A stretch of DNA of 18,658 nt from W0P33-017 sp963640395 (GTDB lineage: Bacteria > Bacillota > Clostridia > Lachnospirales > Lachnospiraceae), in the NCBI GenBank assembly GCA_963640395.1, contig CAVHZH010000042.1:1-18658 (forward strand), read 5' to 3'. Below the pieces are notes generated by a model. The model was not told the origin of the DNA. It was given only the letters and a program-made list of their open reading frames with translations, and ran no database searches. The position numbers and the translations under genes were made by a program. Below are positions 5,474 through 12,900 of this stretch, piece after piece (the first letter of the stretch is position 1; the number at the start of each line of letters is the position of its first letter).

Positions 5474-7355
5474 TCCAACGATATTTAAAAAGAACCTGAC
5501 ATGCTTCTGGCCCTTTGCATTGGTATATCTGATCTATCTGCTGGTTGTTCATCCACTGGTGATCTACACGGAGTTTGGCCATCTGATGTATTATGACAGC
5601 AACCGGACGGTTTCGGCGGTCGTGATGGATCATTTTGCGGAAATGACAGAAACGGTCAGCATCTTTATCGCGGCGATCGTCGTTGCAATCGCAGTGTTCA
5701 GTTATCTGTACCAGAGCCGCAGTGCGAATATGATCCATTCGTTTCCGGTGACGCGCACGCAGTTGTTTGTCACAAACTATGTATCCGGACTGGCACTGTT
5801 ATTGACGGCACAATTTCTCGGAGCGCTGTTTACGAACCTGATCATTCTCGGTAAGGCGGCGGAAACGATCTGGATCGTATGGGCGTGGTTTGGCATTACT
5901 GCCGGTGAGACGCTGTTTTTCTACAGCTTTGCGGTGCTCATGGTGATGTTTACCGGACAGGTGCTGGCTGCCGGACTGTTTTATCTGATCTGGAGCTTTT
6001 TGTATATGGCAGTCATCGTATTGATCAACAGCATGGGCAACCTGTTTTTCTATGGTGTCGATGGAAATATCATTGAAAAGGCAAATCCGCTGTTCCCGCT
6101 GTGGTATCTTATGCGCTGGGTCGGCTTCCATGTCAATGACAACGCGACGGTCTGCCGGACACAGGGTATCGCGATACTGGTGGCATATATGGTGGCTGGT
6201 GTGGCTCTTGCCGTCCTGGCATGGTGGATCTACCGTCACAGACGGATCGAGTGCGCCGGTGATTTTCTCTCGATGAAGTGGACAGCTCCGGTATTCCGCT
6301 GGGGCGTAGTATTGGTCGGCGGTATCGGCTGTGCCTTGTTCGTGACCTATCTGATCGACGACAGCTATGTCAGTTGGAATGCCAGAATTGCCCGGTTTGT
6401 GATTGCTCTGCTCATATTCAGTATCATACTGTTTTTTGCATCGGAGATGTTTGTTGAAAAGAGCTTCCGCGTCTTTCATAAACGACTGGTCGTGGAATGT
6501 GTTTTCTGTGTTGCGGTACTGTTAGCCGGTGTCGGCGTGCTTCATTTTGATATGTTTGGTGTCGAGGGTTACGTCCCCAAGACCGAGGAGGTCGCGATGG
6601 TCAGTTTGTCCTGCGATGCCGGGGAGGTCGATTTTGGGGATGCCGAACATATCGCAGAGGTGGCAGCAGTGCATCAGATGATCGTAGACAATCTGGATGT
6701 ACAAAAAAAGAATACGGACGGCACAGGCTATTCGCTGGTGGATGCAACGGACGATTCCACCGTAGCTTTCAGCAGGTTTGTGTCCATAGACTACACACTC
6801 AACAATGGAAAACATGTGGAGCGCAACTATCCTGTGCTTATCAGGGATCAGCAGTTTGGTGAGCAGTTCCACGAGCAGCTTCGGAAGGTGTCGGAAGATG
6901 TAGATGGCAGTCTGAGCGCTGTGCTTGGACTCAATTATAAGGATCTGGACTGGAAGGTCAGCTATGTGGGACTGAGCCTGCCGGTATACACAAAGGACGC
7001 TGAGGATCAGTATTATGACAGCTCGCAGAATATTTCAATCGCTTCGGAGAAAGACTGCCAGTTGATTTACGATGCATGGCTGGCAGACGTGAAAGCAGGT
7101 GCACTGACACTGGAAAACGCTTCGGCAGATCCGTTTTCTGCGACCCTGCAGCTACAGTTTGAGACGAGGGATGATCTGTCAAAGATCTGTTATCCGGAGC
7201 GCAGCTCGTTGGCATACAGTCTGAGCGGTGCCAAGCAGAACAACGGTGTGGTAACACGCTGTTGGGACGTATATCTCAATGCTCACTGTACGAATCTGAT
7301 TCAGGCACTGGAGCAGATCGGTGCGATCAAAGGAATTGAAGATCTTCAAGGTTGA
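5448..7355 (+). CDS. Large ABC-2-like permease with C-terminal soluble domain
   Basis: Membrane partner of the upstream ATPase, 635 residues. About ten hydrophobic segments lie in the first 370 residues (for example around 20-41, 70-89, 111-134, three between 138 and 195, 246-268, 285-303, 314-336 and 347-368). The remaining roughly 265 residues are hydrophilic and presumably fold outside the membrane; I do not recognise that domain with confidence. The motif SANMIHSFPVTRTQLFVTNY resembles the loop seen in ABC-2-type exporters. I prefer ATG 5448 over the in-frame ATG at 5427 because GGGAGG (5434-5439) is well spaced for 5448. A terminator follows at 7377. Likely an envelope-stress or peptide-export/resistance transporter by analogy with YtrA operons; substrate unknown. 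Confidence 0.82.
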   Translation: MQSKISFFNPTIFKKNLTCFWPFALVYLIYLLVVHPLVIYTEFGHLMYYDSNRTVSAVVMDHFAEMTETVSIFIAAIVVAIAVFSYLYQSRSANMIHSFPVTRTQLFVTNYVSGLALLLTAQFLGALFTNLIILGKAAETIWIVWAWFGITAGETLFFYSFAVLMVMFTGQVLAAGLFYLIWSFLYMAVIVLINSMGNLFFYGVDGNIIEKANPLFPLWYLMRWVGFHVNDNATVCRTQGIAILVAYMVAGVALAVLAWWIYRHRRIECAGDFLSMKWTAPVFRWGVVLVGGIGCALFVTYLIDDSYVSWNARIARFVIALLIFSIILFFASEMFVEKSFRVFHKRLVVECVFCVAVLLAGVGVLHFDMFGVEGYVPKTEEVAMVSLSCDAGEVDFGDAEHIAEVAAVHQMIVDNLDVQKKNTDGTGYSLVDATDDSTVAFSRFVSIDYTLNNGKHVERNYPVLIRDQQFGEQFHEQLRKVSEDVDGSLSAVLGLNYKDLDWKVSYVGLSLPVYTKDAEDQYYDSSQNISIASEKDCQLIYDAWLADVKAGALTLENASADPFSATLQLQFETRDDLSKICYPERSSLAYSLSGAKQNNGVVTRCWDVYLNAHCTNLIQALEQIGAIKGIEDLQG

Positions 7356-7376
7356 ATAAACACGTAAAGATATGTT

Positions 7377-7413
7377 AAAATAACCTCGATGCTATGTGCA
7401 TTGGGGTTATTTT
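7377..7413 (+). terminator. Terminator of the GntR-ABC operon
   Basis: A 16-bp stem with two wobble pairs: AAAATAACC-TCG-ATGC (7377-7392), loop TATGT, GCAT-TGG-GGTTATTTT (7398-7413), running into T-rich sequence. Its T-tract is shared with the start of the palindromic repeat at 7410. Confidence 0.8.
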
Positions 7414-7474
7414 ATTTCATAGGAAATTGCGTCCTATGAAATAAAAGCCCTCCGGGCAGGATTCTTTTTTACAA
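7410..7474. repeat. Palindromic intergenic repeat, short copy
   Basis: Identical for 53 bp to 3908-3960, including the 15-bp-arm stem (7410-7424 / 7432-7446). It then joins directly to TCTTTTTTACAA, which corresponds to 4031-4042 of the long copy. The 70-bp interior of the long copy is missing, exactly between its GCAGGAT direct repeats. It lies between the operon terminator and the DUF512 gene, for which I see no clear promoter. Confidence 0.75.
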
Positions 7475-7503
7475 TTTGAGAACAATTTAAGGAATAAAAA
7501 GTA

Positions 7504-8832
7504 ATGAATAAACAGACGCACAGGATCGCACAGGTGGCGGAGGGCAGTATTGCCGAGGAGCTGGAGCTTGCGCCGGGCGATGTGATCCTAGAGATCAATG
7601 GGCAGCCGTTAGAGGATATTTTCGACTATCATTTTATGGTCGAGGATGAATATCTGGTCATGCTCGTGGAAAAACCGGACGGGGAACAGTGGGAGCTGGA
7701 GATCGAGAAGGATGCCGATGAGGATCTGGGTATCACCTTTGAAAACGGACTGATGGACGATTACCGCTCCTGCTCCAATAAATGTATTTTCTGTTTTATC
7801 GACCAGATGCCGCCCGGCATGAGGGATACGCTCTACTTCAAGGATGATGATTCGAGACTATCCTTTTTGCAGGGCAATTATGTGACGCTTACGAATATGA
7901 AGCAGAAGGATATAGACCGTATCATCCGCTACCGGCTCGATCCGATCAATATTTCCGTGCAGACGACAAATCCAAAGCTGCGGTGCATGATGCTGCACAA
8001 CCGGTTTGCCGGTGATGCATTAAAAAAAATGGATATTTTATATGAGGCGGGCATCCGTATGAACGGTCAGATCGTGTTGTGTCGGGGTGTCAATGACGGG
8101 GAGGAACTCGCCCGCAGCATCCGCGACCTGATGAAGTATCAGCCGTATATGGAGAGCGTGTCGGTGGTTCCGGTCGGGCTGTCAAAGTACCGGGAAGGGC
8201 TTTATCCGTTAGAACCGTTTACGAAGGAGGATGCCTGTGCGGTGCTGGATCTGATCCACGGCTGCCAGAAGCAGAGCATGGAGGCGCACGGTACGCATTT
8301 TGTCCATGCGAGTGATGAGTGGTATCTGCTGGCGGAGCGTCCGCTGCCGCCGGAGGATAACTATGACGGTTATATCCAGCTCGAAAACGGTGTCGGTATG
8401 CTGCGGCTGCTGCGCGAGGAGTTTGCGGAGGCGTTACATGCAACACCCGGAGATCCGGAGTATACCCGTGAGATAGCGCTCGCAACCGGTCGTCTGGCAG
8501 CGCCTCAGATCGAGCATCTGGTGGAGCAGATGCATGAAAAATATCCGAAGGTGACGATACATGTGTATGCGATCCGCAATGATTTTTTCGGGGAGCGCAT
8601 TACGGTGTCCGGGCTTTTGACCGGGCAGGATCTCGCAAAGCAGTTGTCGACAGTTCCGCTCGGTGAGCGGCTGCTGCTGCCGTGCAATGTCGTCCGCACG
8701 GCAGAGCAGGATTTCCTTGATGACATGACTGTTGCAGAGCTGGAAAAAACTTTACAAGTACCGATAGATATTGTAAAATCAAGCGGAGCAGATTTGCTAT
8801 ACGCAATGATAGGAGATATAGAACATGAGTAA
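7504..8832 (+). CDS. DUF512-family radical-SAM/PDZ protein
   Basis: Conserved clostridial protein of 442 residues whose biochemical role is not established. Residues 1-70 look like a PDZ domain (AEGSIAEELELAPGDVILEINGQPLEDIFD). They are followed by a radical-SAM-type core with cluster cysteines C90, C94 and C97 (CSNKCIFCFIDQMP). Motifs such as LQGNYVTLTN and INISVQTTNPKLR follow, then a C-terminal DUF512 domain from about residue 290. Shine-Dalgarno AAGGA (7489-7493). It overlaps der by 8 bases (8825-8832), so it is translationally coupled to it. In many Clostridia this gene sits next to der and plsY, which suggests a job linked to ribosome assembly or growth, but this is association only. 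Confidence 0.88.
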   Translation: MNKQTHRIAQVAEGSIAEELELAPGDVILEINGQPLEDIFDYHFMVEDEYLVMLVEKPDGEQWELEIEKDADEDLGITFENGLMDDYRSCSNKCIFCFIDQMPPGMRDTLYFKDDDSRLSFLQGNYVTLTNMKQKDIDRIIRYRLDPINISVQTTNPKLRCMMLHNRFAGDALKKMDILYEAGIRMNGQIVLCRGVNDGEELARSIRDLMKYQPYMESVSVVPVGLSKYREGLYPLEPFTKEDACAVLDLIHGCQKQSMEAHGTHFVHASDEWYLLAERPLPPEDNYDGYIQLENGVGMLRLLREEFAEALHATPGDPEYTREIALATGRLAAPQIEHLVEQMHEKYPKVTIHVYAIRNDFFGERITVSGLLTGQDLAKQLSTVPLGERLLLPCNVVRTAEQDFLDDMTVAELEKTLQVPIDIVKSSGADLLYAMIGDIEHE

Positions 8833-10147
8833 ACCGATCGTGGCGGTCGTAGGCCGTCCTAATGTAGGAAAATCAACACTGTTTAATGCGCTGGCAGGCT
8901 CGCGGATCTCGATCGTTCAGGACACACCGGGTGTGACACGCGACCGGATCTACGCGGATGTGAGCTGGCTGAATTATAATTTTACGATGATCGATACCGG
9001 CGGTATTGAGCCGGACAGCGGGGATGTCATTCTCTCACAGATGCGTGAGCAGGCACAGATCGCGATCGACACGGCGGATGTGATCATTTTTCTGGTCGAT
9101 GTGCGTCAGGGCATGCAGGACGCGGATGCAAAGGTCGCGGATATGCTGCGCCGTTCGCACAAGCCGGTCATTCTGGCAGTCAATAAGGTAGATAATTTTG
9201 ACAAAATGTCGATGGATGTCTATGAGTTTTACAACCTCGGCATGGGTGAGCCGTTTGCGATCTCTGCGGCATCCATGCTTGGACTCGGTGATCTGCTTGA
9301 CGAGGTCGTGAAGCATTTTCCGGATCGCAGCGGCGTGGATGAGGAGGATGACCGTCCGAAGATCGCTGTTGTCGGTAAGCCGAATGTCGGCAAATCCTCG
9401 CTGGTCAACCGTCTGACCGGAGATAACCGCGTGATCGTGTCAGACATCGCGGGAACGACGCGTGATGCGATCGATACGCCGGTCAAATATCACGGAAAAG
9501 AATATGTATTTATCGATACGGCGGGACTGCGCCGCAAAAATAAGATCAAAGAGGAGATCGAGCGCTACAGCATTATACGTGCTGTGACCGCCGTGGAGCG
9601 TGCGGATGTGGTGTTGCTCATGATCGACGGCACGGAGGGCGTGACCGAGCAGGATGCCAAGATTGCGGGTATCGCACATGAGCGTGGCAAGGGCATTATT
9701 ATCATGGTCAACAAATGGGATGCGGTCGAGAAGGATGATAAGACGATTTACCGCCAGACCGAGAAGATCCGGCAGATCCTTAGCTTTTTATCCTATGCGG
9801 AGATTATGTTTATATCGGCAAAGACCGGACAGCGCGTACAGAACGTTTATGAAATGATCGACATGGTGATCGAAAATAATTCGATGCGTATTGCGACCGG
9901 TGTGTTAAATGAGATCGTGGCAGAGGCAGTTGCGATGCAGCAGCCACCGACTGACAAGGGCAAACGGCTTCGGATCTACTATGTGACGCAGGTGTCCGTG
10001 AAGCCGCCGACATTTGTCATTTTTGTTAATGACAAGGAGCTGGCACATTTTTCCTATGTGCGCTATCTGGAAAACCGTATCAGGGATGCGTTCGGTTTCC
10101 GCGGTACGTCCTTGAAATTTATTGTCCGTGAGCGGAAGGAGGAGTAA
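8825..10147 (+). CDS. der: Ribosome biogenesis GTPase Der (EngA)
   Basis: Essential GTPase that helps mature the 50S ribosomal subunit; cytosolic. It has the diagnostic two tandem GTPase domains and a C-terminal KH-like domain. Domain 1 has GRPNVGKST (10-18), DTPGVTRD, DTGG and NKVD. Domain 2 has GKPNVGKSS (184-192), DIAGTTRDAID, DTAGLR and NKWD (296-299). The KH-like part ends in YLENRIRDAFGFRGTSLKFIVRER, a typical Der tail. Length 440 is standard. Start 8825 is supported by AGGAG (8811-8815) and by overlap with the previous gene. plsY follows after 6 bases. Confidence 0.97.
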   Translation: MSKPIVAVVGRPNVGKSTLFNALAGSRISIVQDTPGVTRDRIYADVSWLNYNFTMIDTGGIEPDSGDVILSQMREQAQIAIDTADVIIFLVDVRQGMQDADAKVADMLRRSHKPVILAVNKVDNFDKMSMDVYEFYNLGMGEPFAISAASMLGLGDLLDEVVKHFPDRSGVDEEDDRPKIAVVGKPNVGKSSLVNRLTGDNRVIVSDIAGTTRDAIDTPVKYHGKEYVFIDTAGLRRKNKIKEEIERYSIIRAVTAVERADVVLLMIDGTEGVTEQDAKIAGIAHERGKGIIIMVNKWDAVEKDDKTIYRQTEKIRQILSFLSYAEIMFISAKTGQRVQNVYEMIDMVIENNSMRIATGVLNEIVAEAVAMQQPPTDKGKRLRIYYVTQVSVKPPTFVIFVNDKELAHFSYVRYLENRIRDAFGFRGTSLKFIVRERKEE

Positions 10148-10153
10148 TCTGCT

Positions 10154-10798
10154 ATGTTACCTCGCTTGATATCGATCCTGATCGGATATGCCTGCGGGCA
10201 TTTTCTCACCGGATTTTTTTACGGAAAGACACAGCATGTCGATCTGCGCAAGGTCGGCAGCGGGAACGTAGGCACGACGAACACCTACCGCAATCTCGGC
10301 TACAAGGCAGGCATCCTCACACTGCTTGGGGATGTGTTTAAGGTCGTTTTGTCGGTGCTGATCGTGTGGGCGGTCTATCACGGCAATACATCGGTCAATG
10401 TCAAGGTACTCGAATACTATGCGGCACTTGGCACGATCCTTGGACACAACTTCCCGATTTTTATGAAATTTCGCGGCGGCAAGGGAATCGCCTGCACCGG
10501 TGGACTGATGGTTGCGGTCTGCCCGATCTGCGTGCCGGTCTGCCTTGCGATCTTTGCCGTGACGGTAGCAGTCTCGAAGTACGTTTCCCTCGGGTCGATT
10601 CTCGTGTGCATCAGCTTTTTTGTCCAGATGCTTATCTATGGACAAATGGGCTGGCTGGGGCTTAGCGGTGCGGATCTGACCGAGGTGTACATATTGGCGG
10701 CGGTCGTGATGGCGCTCGGCATCGTGCGTCACCGTGCGAATATCGGACGGCTGATGAACGGAACCGAGAGCAAATTTTCGTTAAAACAGAAAAAATGA
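10154..10798 (+). CDS. plsY: Acyl-phosphate:glycerol-3-phosphate acyltransferase
   Basis: Integral membrane enzyme that moves an acyl group from acyl-phosphate to sn-glycerol 3-phosphate, giving lysophosphatidic acid, the first committed phospholipid step in most Gram-positives. The three conserved loops are present: GSGNVGTTNTYR (motif 1), GHNFPIFMKFRGGKG (motif 2, phosphate loop) and HRANIGRLMNGTESK (motif 3). About five hydrophobic segments lie in 214 residues, the normal size. AAGGAGGAG (10136-10144) at the end of der serves as its ribosome binding site. It is likely co-transcribed with der. A gpsA gene, often next in this cluster, is absent; dut follows instead. Confidence 0.95.
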   Translation: MLPRLISILIGYACGHFLTGFFYGKTQHVDLRKVGSGNVGTTNTYRNLGYKAGILTLLGDVFKVVLSVLIVWAVYHGNTSVNVKVLEYYAALGTILGHNFPIFMKFRGGKGIACTGGLMVAVCPICVPVCLAIFAVTVAVSKYVSLGSILVCISFFVQMLIYGQMGWLGLSGADLTEVYILAAVVMALGIVRHRANIGRLMNGTESKFSLKQKK

Positions 10799-10852
10799 CA
10801 CGCGGTTTCGGCGCATGGATGAAAAGAGAATTTAGAAGGGAAGATATAGGAC

Positions 10853-11293
10853 ATGAAACAGGAAACAATAAAGATCGTCTATCATACGGATGCGATCGAC
10901 AAACTTACTTATATTGACGGCAAATCCGACTGGATCGACCTGCGTGCCGCAGAGGATGTGGAATTTCATGCAGGCGAGTTCAAGCTCGTGAACCTGGGCG
11001 TGTCGATGGAGCTGCCGAAGGGCTATGAGGCACATGTCGTGCCGCGCAGCTCCACCTTTAAAAATTATGGTCTGCTCCAGACGAATTCCTGCGGGATCAT
11101 CGACCAGACCTATTGCGGGCAGAATGACATCTGGCGCTGGCCGGCATATGCGACGAGGGACACGATCGTTCATGCGAACGACCGCATCTGCCAGTTCCGC
11201 ATTGTGGAGAACCAGCCACAGATCCATTTTGACGAGGTAGATCAGCTCGAGGGAGCAGACCGCGGCGGTTTCGGATCGACCGGGAAAAATTAG
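10853..11293 (+). CDS. dut: dUTP diphosphatase
   Basis: Hydrolyses dUTP to dUMP and pyrophosphate, keeping uracil out of DNA and feeding thymidylate synthesis. All five trimeric-dUTPase motifs are recognisable in 146 residues: DLRAAEDV (1), PRSSTFKNYGL (2), GIIDQTYCGQNDIW (3, usually GVIDxxYxG), RICQFRIV (4) and RGGFGSTGKN (5, the flexible C-terminal Gly-rich arm). It is separated from plsY by 54 bases with a weak AAGG site (10836-10839) and probably belongs to the same transcript. The residue after YCG is QND instead of the common EIK/EW type, and an extra WRWPAYATRD stretch follows, a variation of the clostridial form. Key catalytic Asp in motif 3 is kept. Confidence 0.92.
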   Translation: MKQETIKIVYHTDAIDKLTYIDGKSDWIDLRAAEDVEFHAGEFKLVNLGVSMELPKGYEAHVVPRSSTFKNYGLLQTNSCGIIDQTYCGQNDIWRWPAYATRDTIVHANDRICQFRIVENQPQIHFDEVDQLEGADRGGFGSTGKN

Positions 11294-11337
11294 CCGGAAG
11301 GGAATGCTCAATAGATAAATTTGTGGAGGTTAGATAA

Positions 11338-11808
11338 ATGAAAATCAGAAGGGCAAAACAATCAGACTTGGACGGGATCAACCGTCTGTTGTATCAGGTA
11401 GCGGGTGTACATCACAACGGTCGCCCGGATCTCTTTAAGGGAAACGCAAAAAAGTACAATGACGACCAGTTGCTCACTATCATCATGGATGATGAGCGTC
11501 CGATCTTTGTCGGTGTGGATGAGCAGGATAAGGTGATGGGTTATGCATTCTGCTTGTTCCAGCAGTACAAAAATGATGAGGTTATGACGCCGATCCGCAC
11601 GCTCTATATCGACGACCTGTGTGTGGATGAAAACATCCGCGGACAGCATATCGGCAGTAAGATCTATAATCATGTGCTCGACTTTGCAAGGGACAGCGGC
11701 TGTTACAATGTGACGCTCAATGTGTGGGAGTGCAATCCCTCCGCACGCCGGTTTTATGACGCGATGGGACTCGTGCCGTACAAGACCTGCATGGAGAAGC
11801 TGCTGTAA
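11338..11808 (+). CDS. GNAT-family N-acetyltransferase
   Basis: Acetyl-CoA-dependent acyltransferase of 156 residues with an unknown acceptor. It starts with the usual MKIRRAKQSDLDGINRLL. The acetyl-CoA pyrophosphate loop is motif A, CVDENIRGQHIGSKIYNHVLDFA, with R/QxxGxG/A as RGQHIG. LNVWECNPSARRFYDAMGLVPY is the typical motif B end. RimI-like ribosomal-protein acetylation or antibiotic or amine acetylation are all possible. GGAGG (11325-11329) is 8 bp from the ATG. It lies 44 bp after dut in the same direction and may be read through from it. No clear terminator follows. Confidence 0.87.
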   Translation: MKIRRAKQSDLDGINRLLYQVAGVHHNGRPDLFKGNAKKYNDDQLLTIIMDDERPIFVGVDEQDKVMGYAFCLFQQYKNDEVMTPIRTLYIDDLCVDENIRGQHIGSKIYNHVLDFARDSGCYNVTLNVWECNPSARRFYDAMGLVPYKTCMEKLL

Positions 11809-11864
11809 GATCCGGTAAAAAATCGTCGGAGAAGCGATGAAAATAGAATGATTTTCACGGCATG

Positions 11865-11935
11865 ATCGTACAATATTCACCAAGTTGCATTTTTTGTAAA
11901 AACCCTTTGACAAGAGACGGTAAGTATTGTACGAT
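11865..11935. promoter_or_regulatory. Long-spaced inverted repeat reaching the -10 box
   Basis: ATCGTACAATA (11865-11875) and its exact reverse complement TATTGTACGAT (11925-11935), 49 bp apart. The right arm overlaps the -10 (11930-11935) of the catabolic operon promoter. The centre-to-centre distance is 60 bp, near six helical turns, which would suit a looping regulator or two half-sites. It could also be coincidence; no known regulator is assigned. Confidence 0.4.
11907..11935 (+). promoter_or_regulatory. Promoter of the alditol/ketose operon
   Basis: TTGACA (11907-11912), 17-bp spacer, TACGAT (11930-11935). Start expected near 11942, just before a perfect LacI-type palindrome. It is the only convincing promoter I see for the six genes 12049-18544. 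Confidence 0.8.
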
Positions 11936-11946
11936 TATTTCAACAG

Positions 11947-11970
11947 AGAAACCGAAACGTTTCGGTTTCT
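11947..11970. promoter_or_regulatory. LacI-type operator, perfect 24-bp palindrome
   Basis: Arm AGAAACCGAAAC (11947-11958) followed directly by its exact reverse complement (11959-11970), with the central CG step typical of LacI/GalR operators. It lies about +5 to +28 relative to the predicted start, a position that blocks transcription. The LacI-family gene at 12900, second in the operon, is the obvious ligand. The core resembles a catabolite-response element (cre), but the match extends symmetrically well beyond a cre, favouring a dedicated local regulator. Confidence 0.85.
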
Positions 11971-12048
11971 GGAAATCAGAAGAATTATAAGAAACAACGA
12001 ACAATCAGGAACAGTACGGGAAACATAAGCCCGGAGGAGGAAAAAGAG

Positions 12049-12900
12049 ATGCCTTTAGTTACTTCAAAACAGATGTTACTGGATGCCCAGAAGGGTGGAT
12101 ATGCTGTCGGAGCATTCAATGCCGAGAACATGGAGATGGTGAAAGCGATCATAAAGGCTGCCGAGGAATTAAAGGCACCGGTCATGATCCAGACAACACC
12201 TTCGACCGTTAAGTATGCGAGCCTTGAGATGTTTGTCGCAATGGTGGCAGCAGAGGCGAAAAATGCCAGCGTGCCCGTATGTCTGCACTTAGATCATGGC
12301 AGCAGCTTTGAGCTGGCTGTACAGGCAGTCAAGGAGGGATATACCTCCGTTATGATCGACGGATCAAAGCTCCCGTTTGAGGAAAATATCGATGTGAGTG
12401 CCAGAGTCGTATCCGTGGCACATCCGAACAATATCCCGGTAGAGGCAGAGCTCGGAAAGGTCGGCGGAAAAGAGGATGACCATGAGGCAGTCGCAGATAC
12501 GAATACCGATCCGATGGAGGCGAAGGAGTTTGTAGAAAAGACCGGCATCGATTCCCTCGCAGTAGCGATCGGAACCGCACACGGTTTCTATGTAGGTACT
12601 CCGGTACTTGACAAGGAGCGTCTCTCAGAGATCCGTGCGGTCGTAGATGTTCCGCTCGTGCTTCACGGAGCCAGCGGGCTGTCCGATGAGGATGTCAGCG
12701 ACTGTGTAAAGCGCGGTATCTGCAAGGTAAACTTTGCGACAGAGCTGCGTGTGGCATATACCGATGCAGGCAAGGCATTATACAAAGAAAAGCCGGATAC
12801 CTTTGACCCGAAGAAGTACGGTGAAGTAGGTATGGCAGCAGTGACAGAGCTTGTGAAAAACCGCATGAAGGTCTGCGGCTGTGACGGCAAAGCGATCTGA
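12049..12900 (+). CDS. Class II ketose-bisphosphate aldolase (GatY/FbaA-like)
   Basis: Zinc-dependent aldolase that splits a ketose 1,6-bisphosphate into dihydroxyacetone phosphate and glyceraldehyde 3-phosphate. Zinc ligands are present: His83 in HLDHGSSFE, His178 in IGTAHGFY and His206 in VLHGASG, with catalytic Asp82. HLDHGSSFE resembles Bacillus fructose-bisphosphate aldolase, while IGTAHG, LVLHGASG and NFATELR resemble tagatose-bisphosphate aldolases GatY/KbaY. The neighbours (GatD-like dehydrogenase, LacC/FruK-like kinase) favour tagatose 1,6-bisphosphate, but fructose bisphosphate is possible. Length 283 is normal. GGAGGAGG (12033-12040) is 8 bp from the ATG. First gene of the operon, behind the LacI-type operator; its TGA overlaps the regulator's ATG by one base. 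Confidence 0.9.
   Translation: MPLVTSKQMLLDAQKGGYAVGAFNAENMEMVKAIIKAAEELKAPVMIQTTPSTVKYASLEMFVAMVAAEAKNASVPVCLHLDHGSSFELAVQAVKEGYTSVMIDGSKLPFEENIDVSARVVSVAHPNNIPVEAELGKVGGKEDDHEAVADTNTDPMEAKEFVEKTGIDSLAVAIGTAHGFYVGTPVLDKERLSEIRAVVDVPLVLHGASGLSDEDVSDCVKRGICKVNFATELRVAYTDAGKALYKEKPDTFDPKKYGEVGMAAVTELVKNRMKVCGCDGKAI

Noticed and set aside
5799..6479. 226-residue minus-strand open frame
   Set aside because: Antisense to the membrane part of the permease; it is rich in His and Gln as expected for the complement of hydrophobic codons, and has no family features.
11947..11970. Catabolite response element (cre)
   Set aside because: The core is cre-like, but the perfect symmetry over 24 bp and the adjacent LacI gene point to a dedicated operator; dual use is not excluded.
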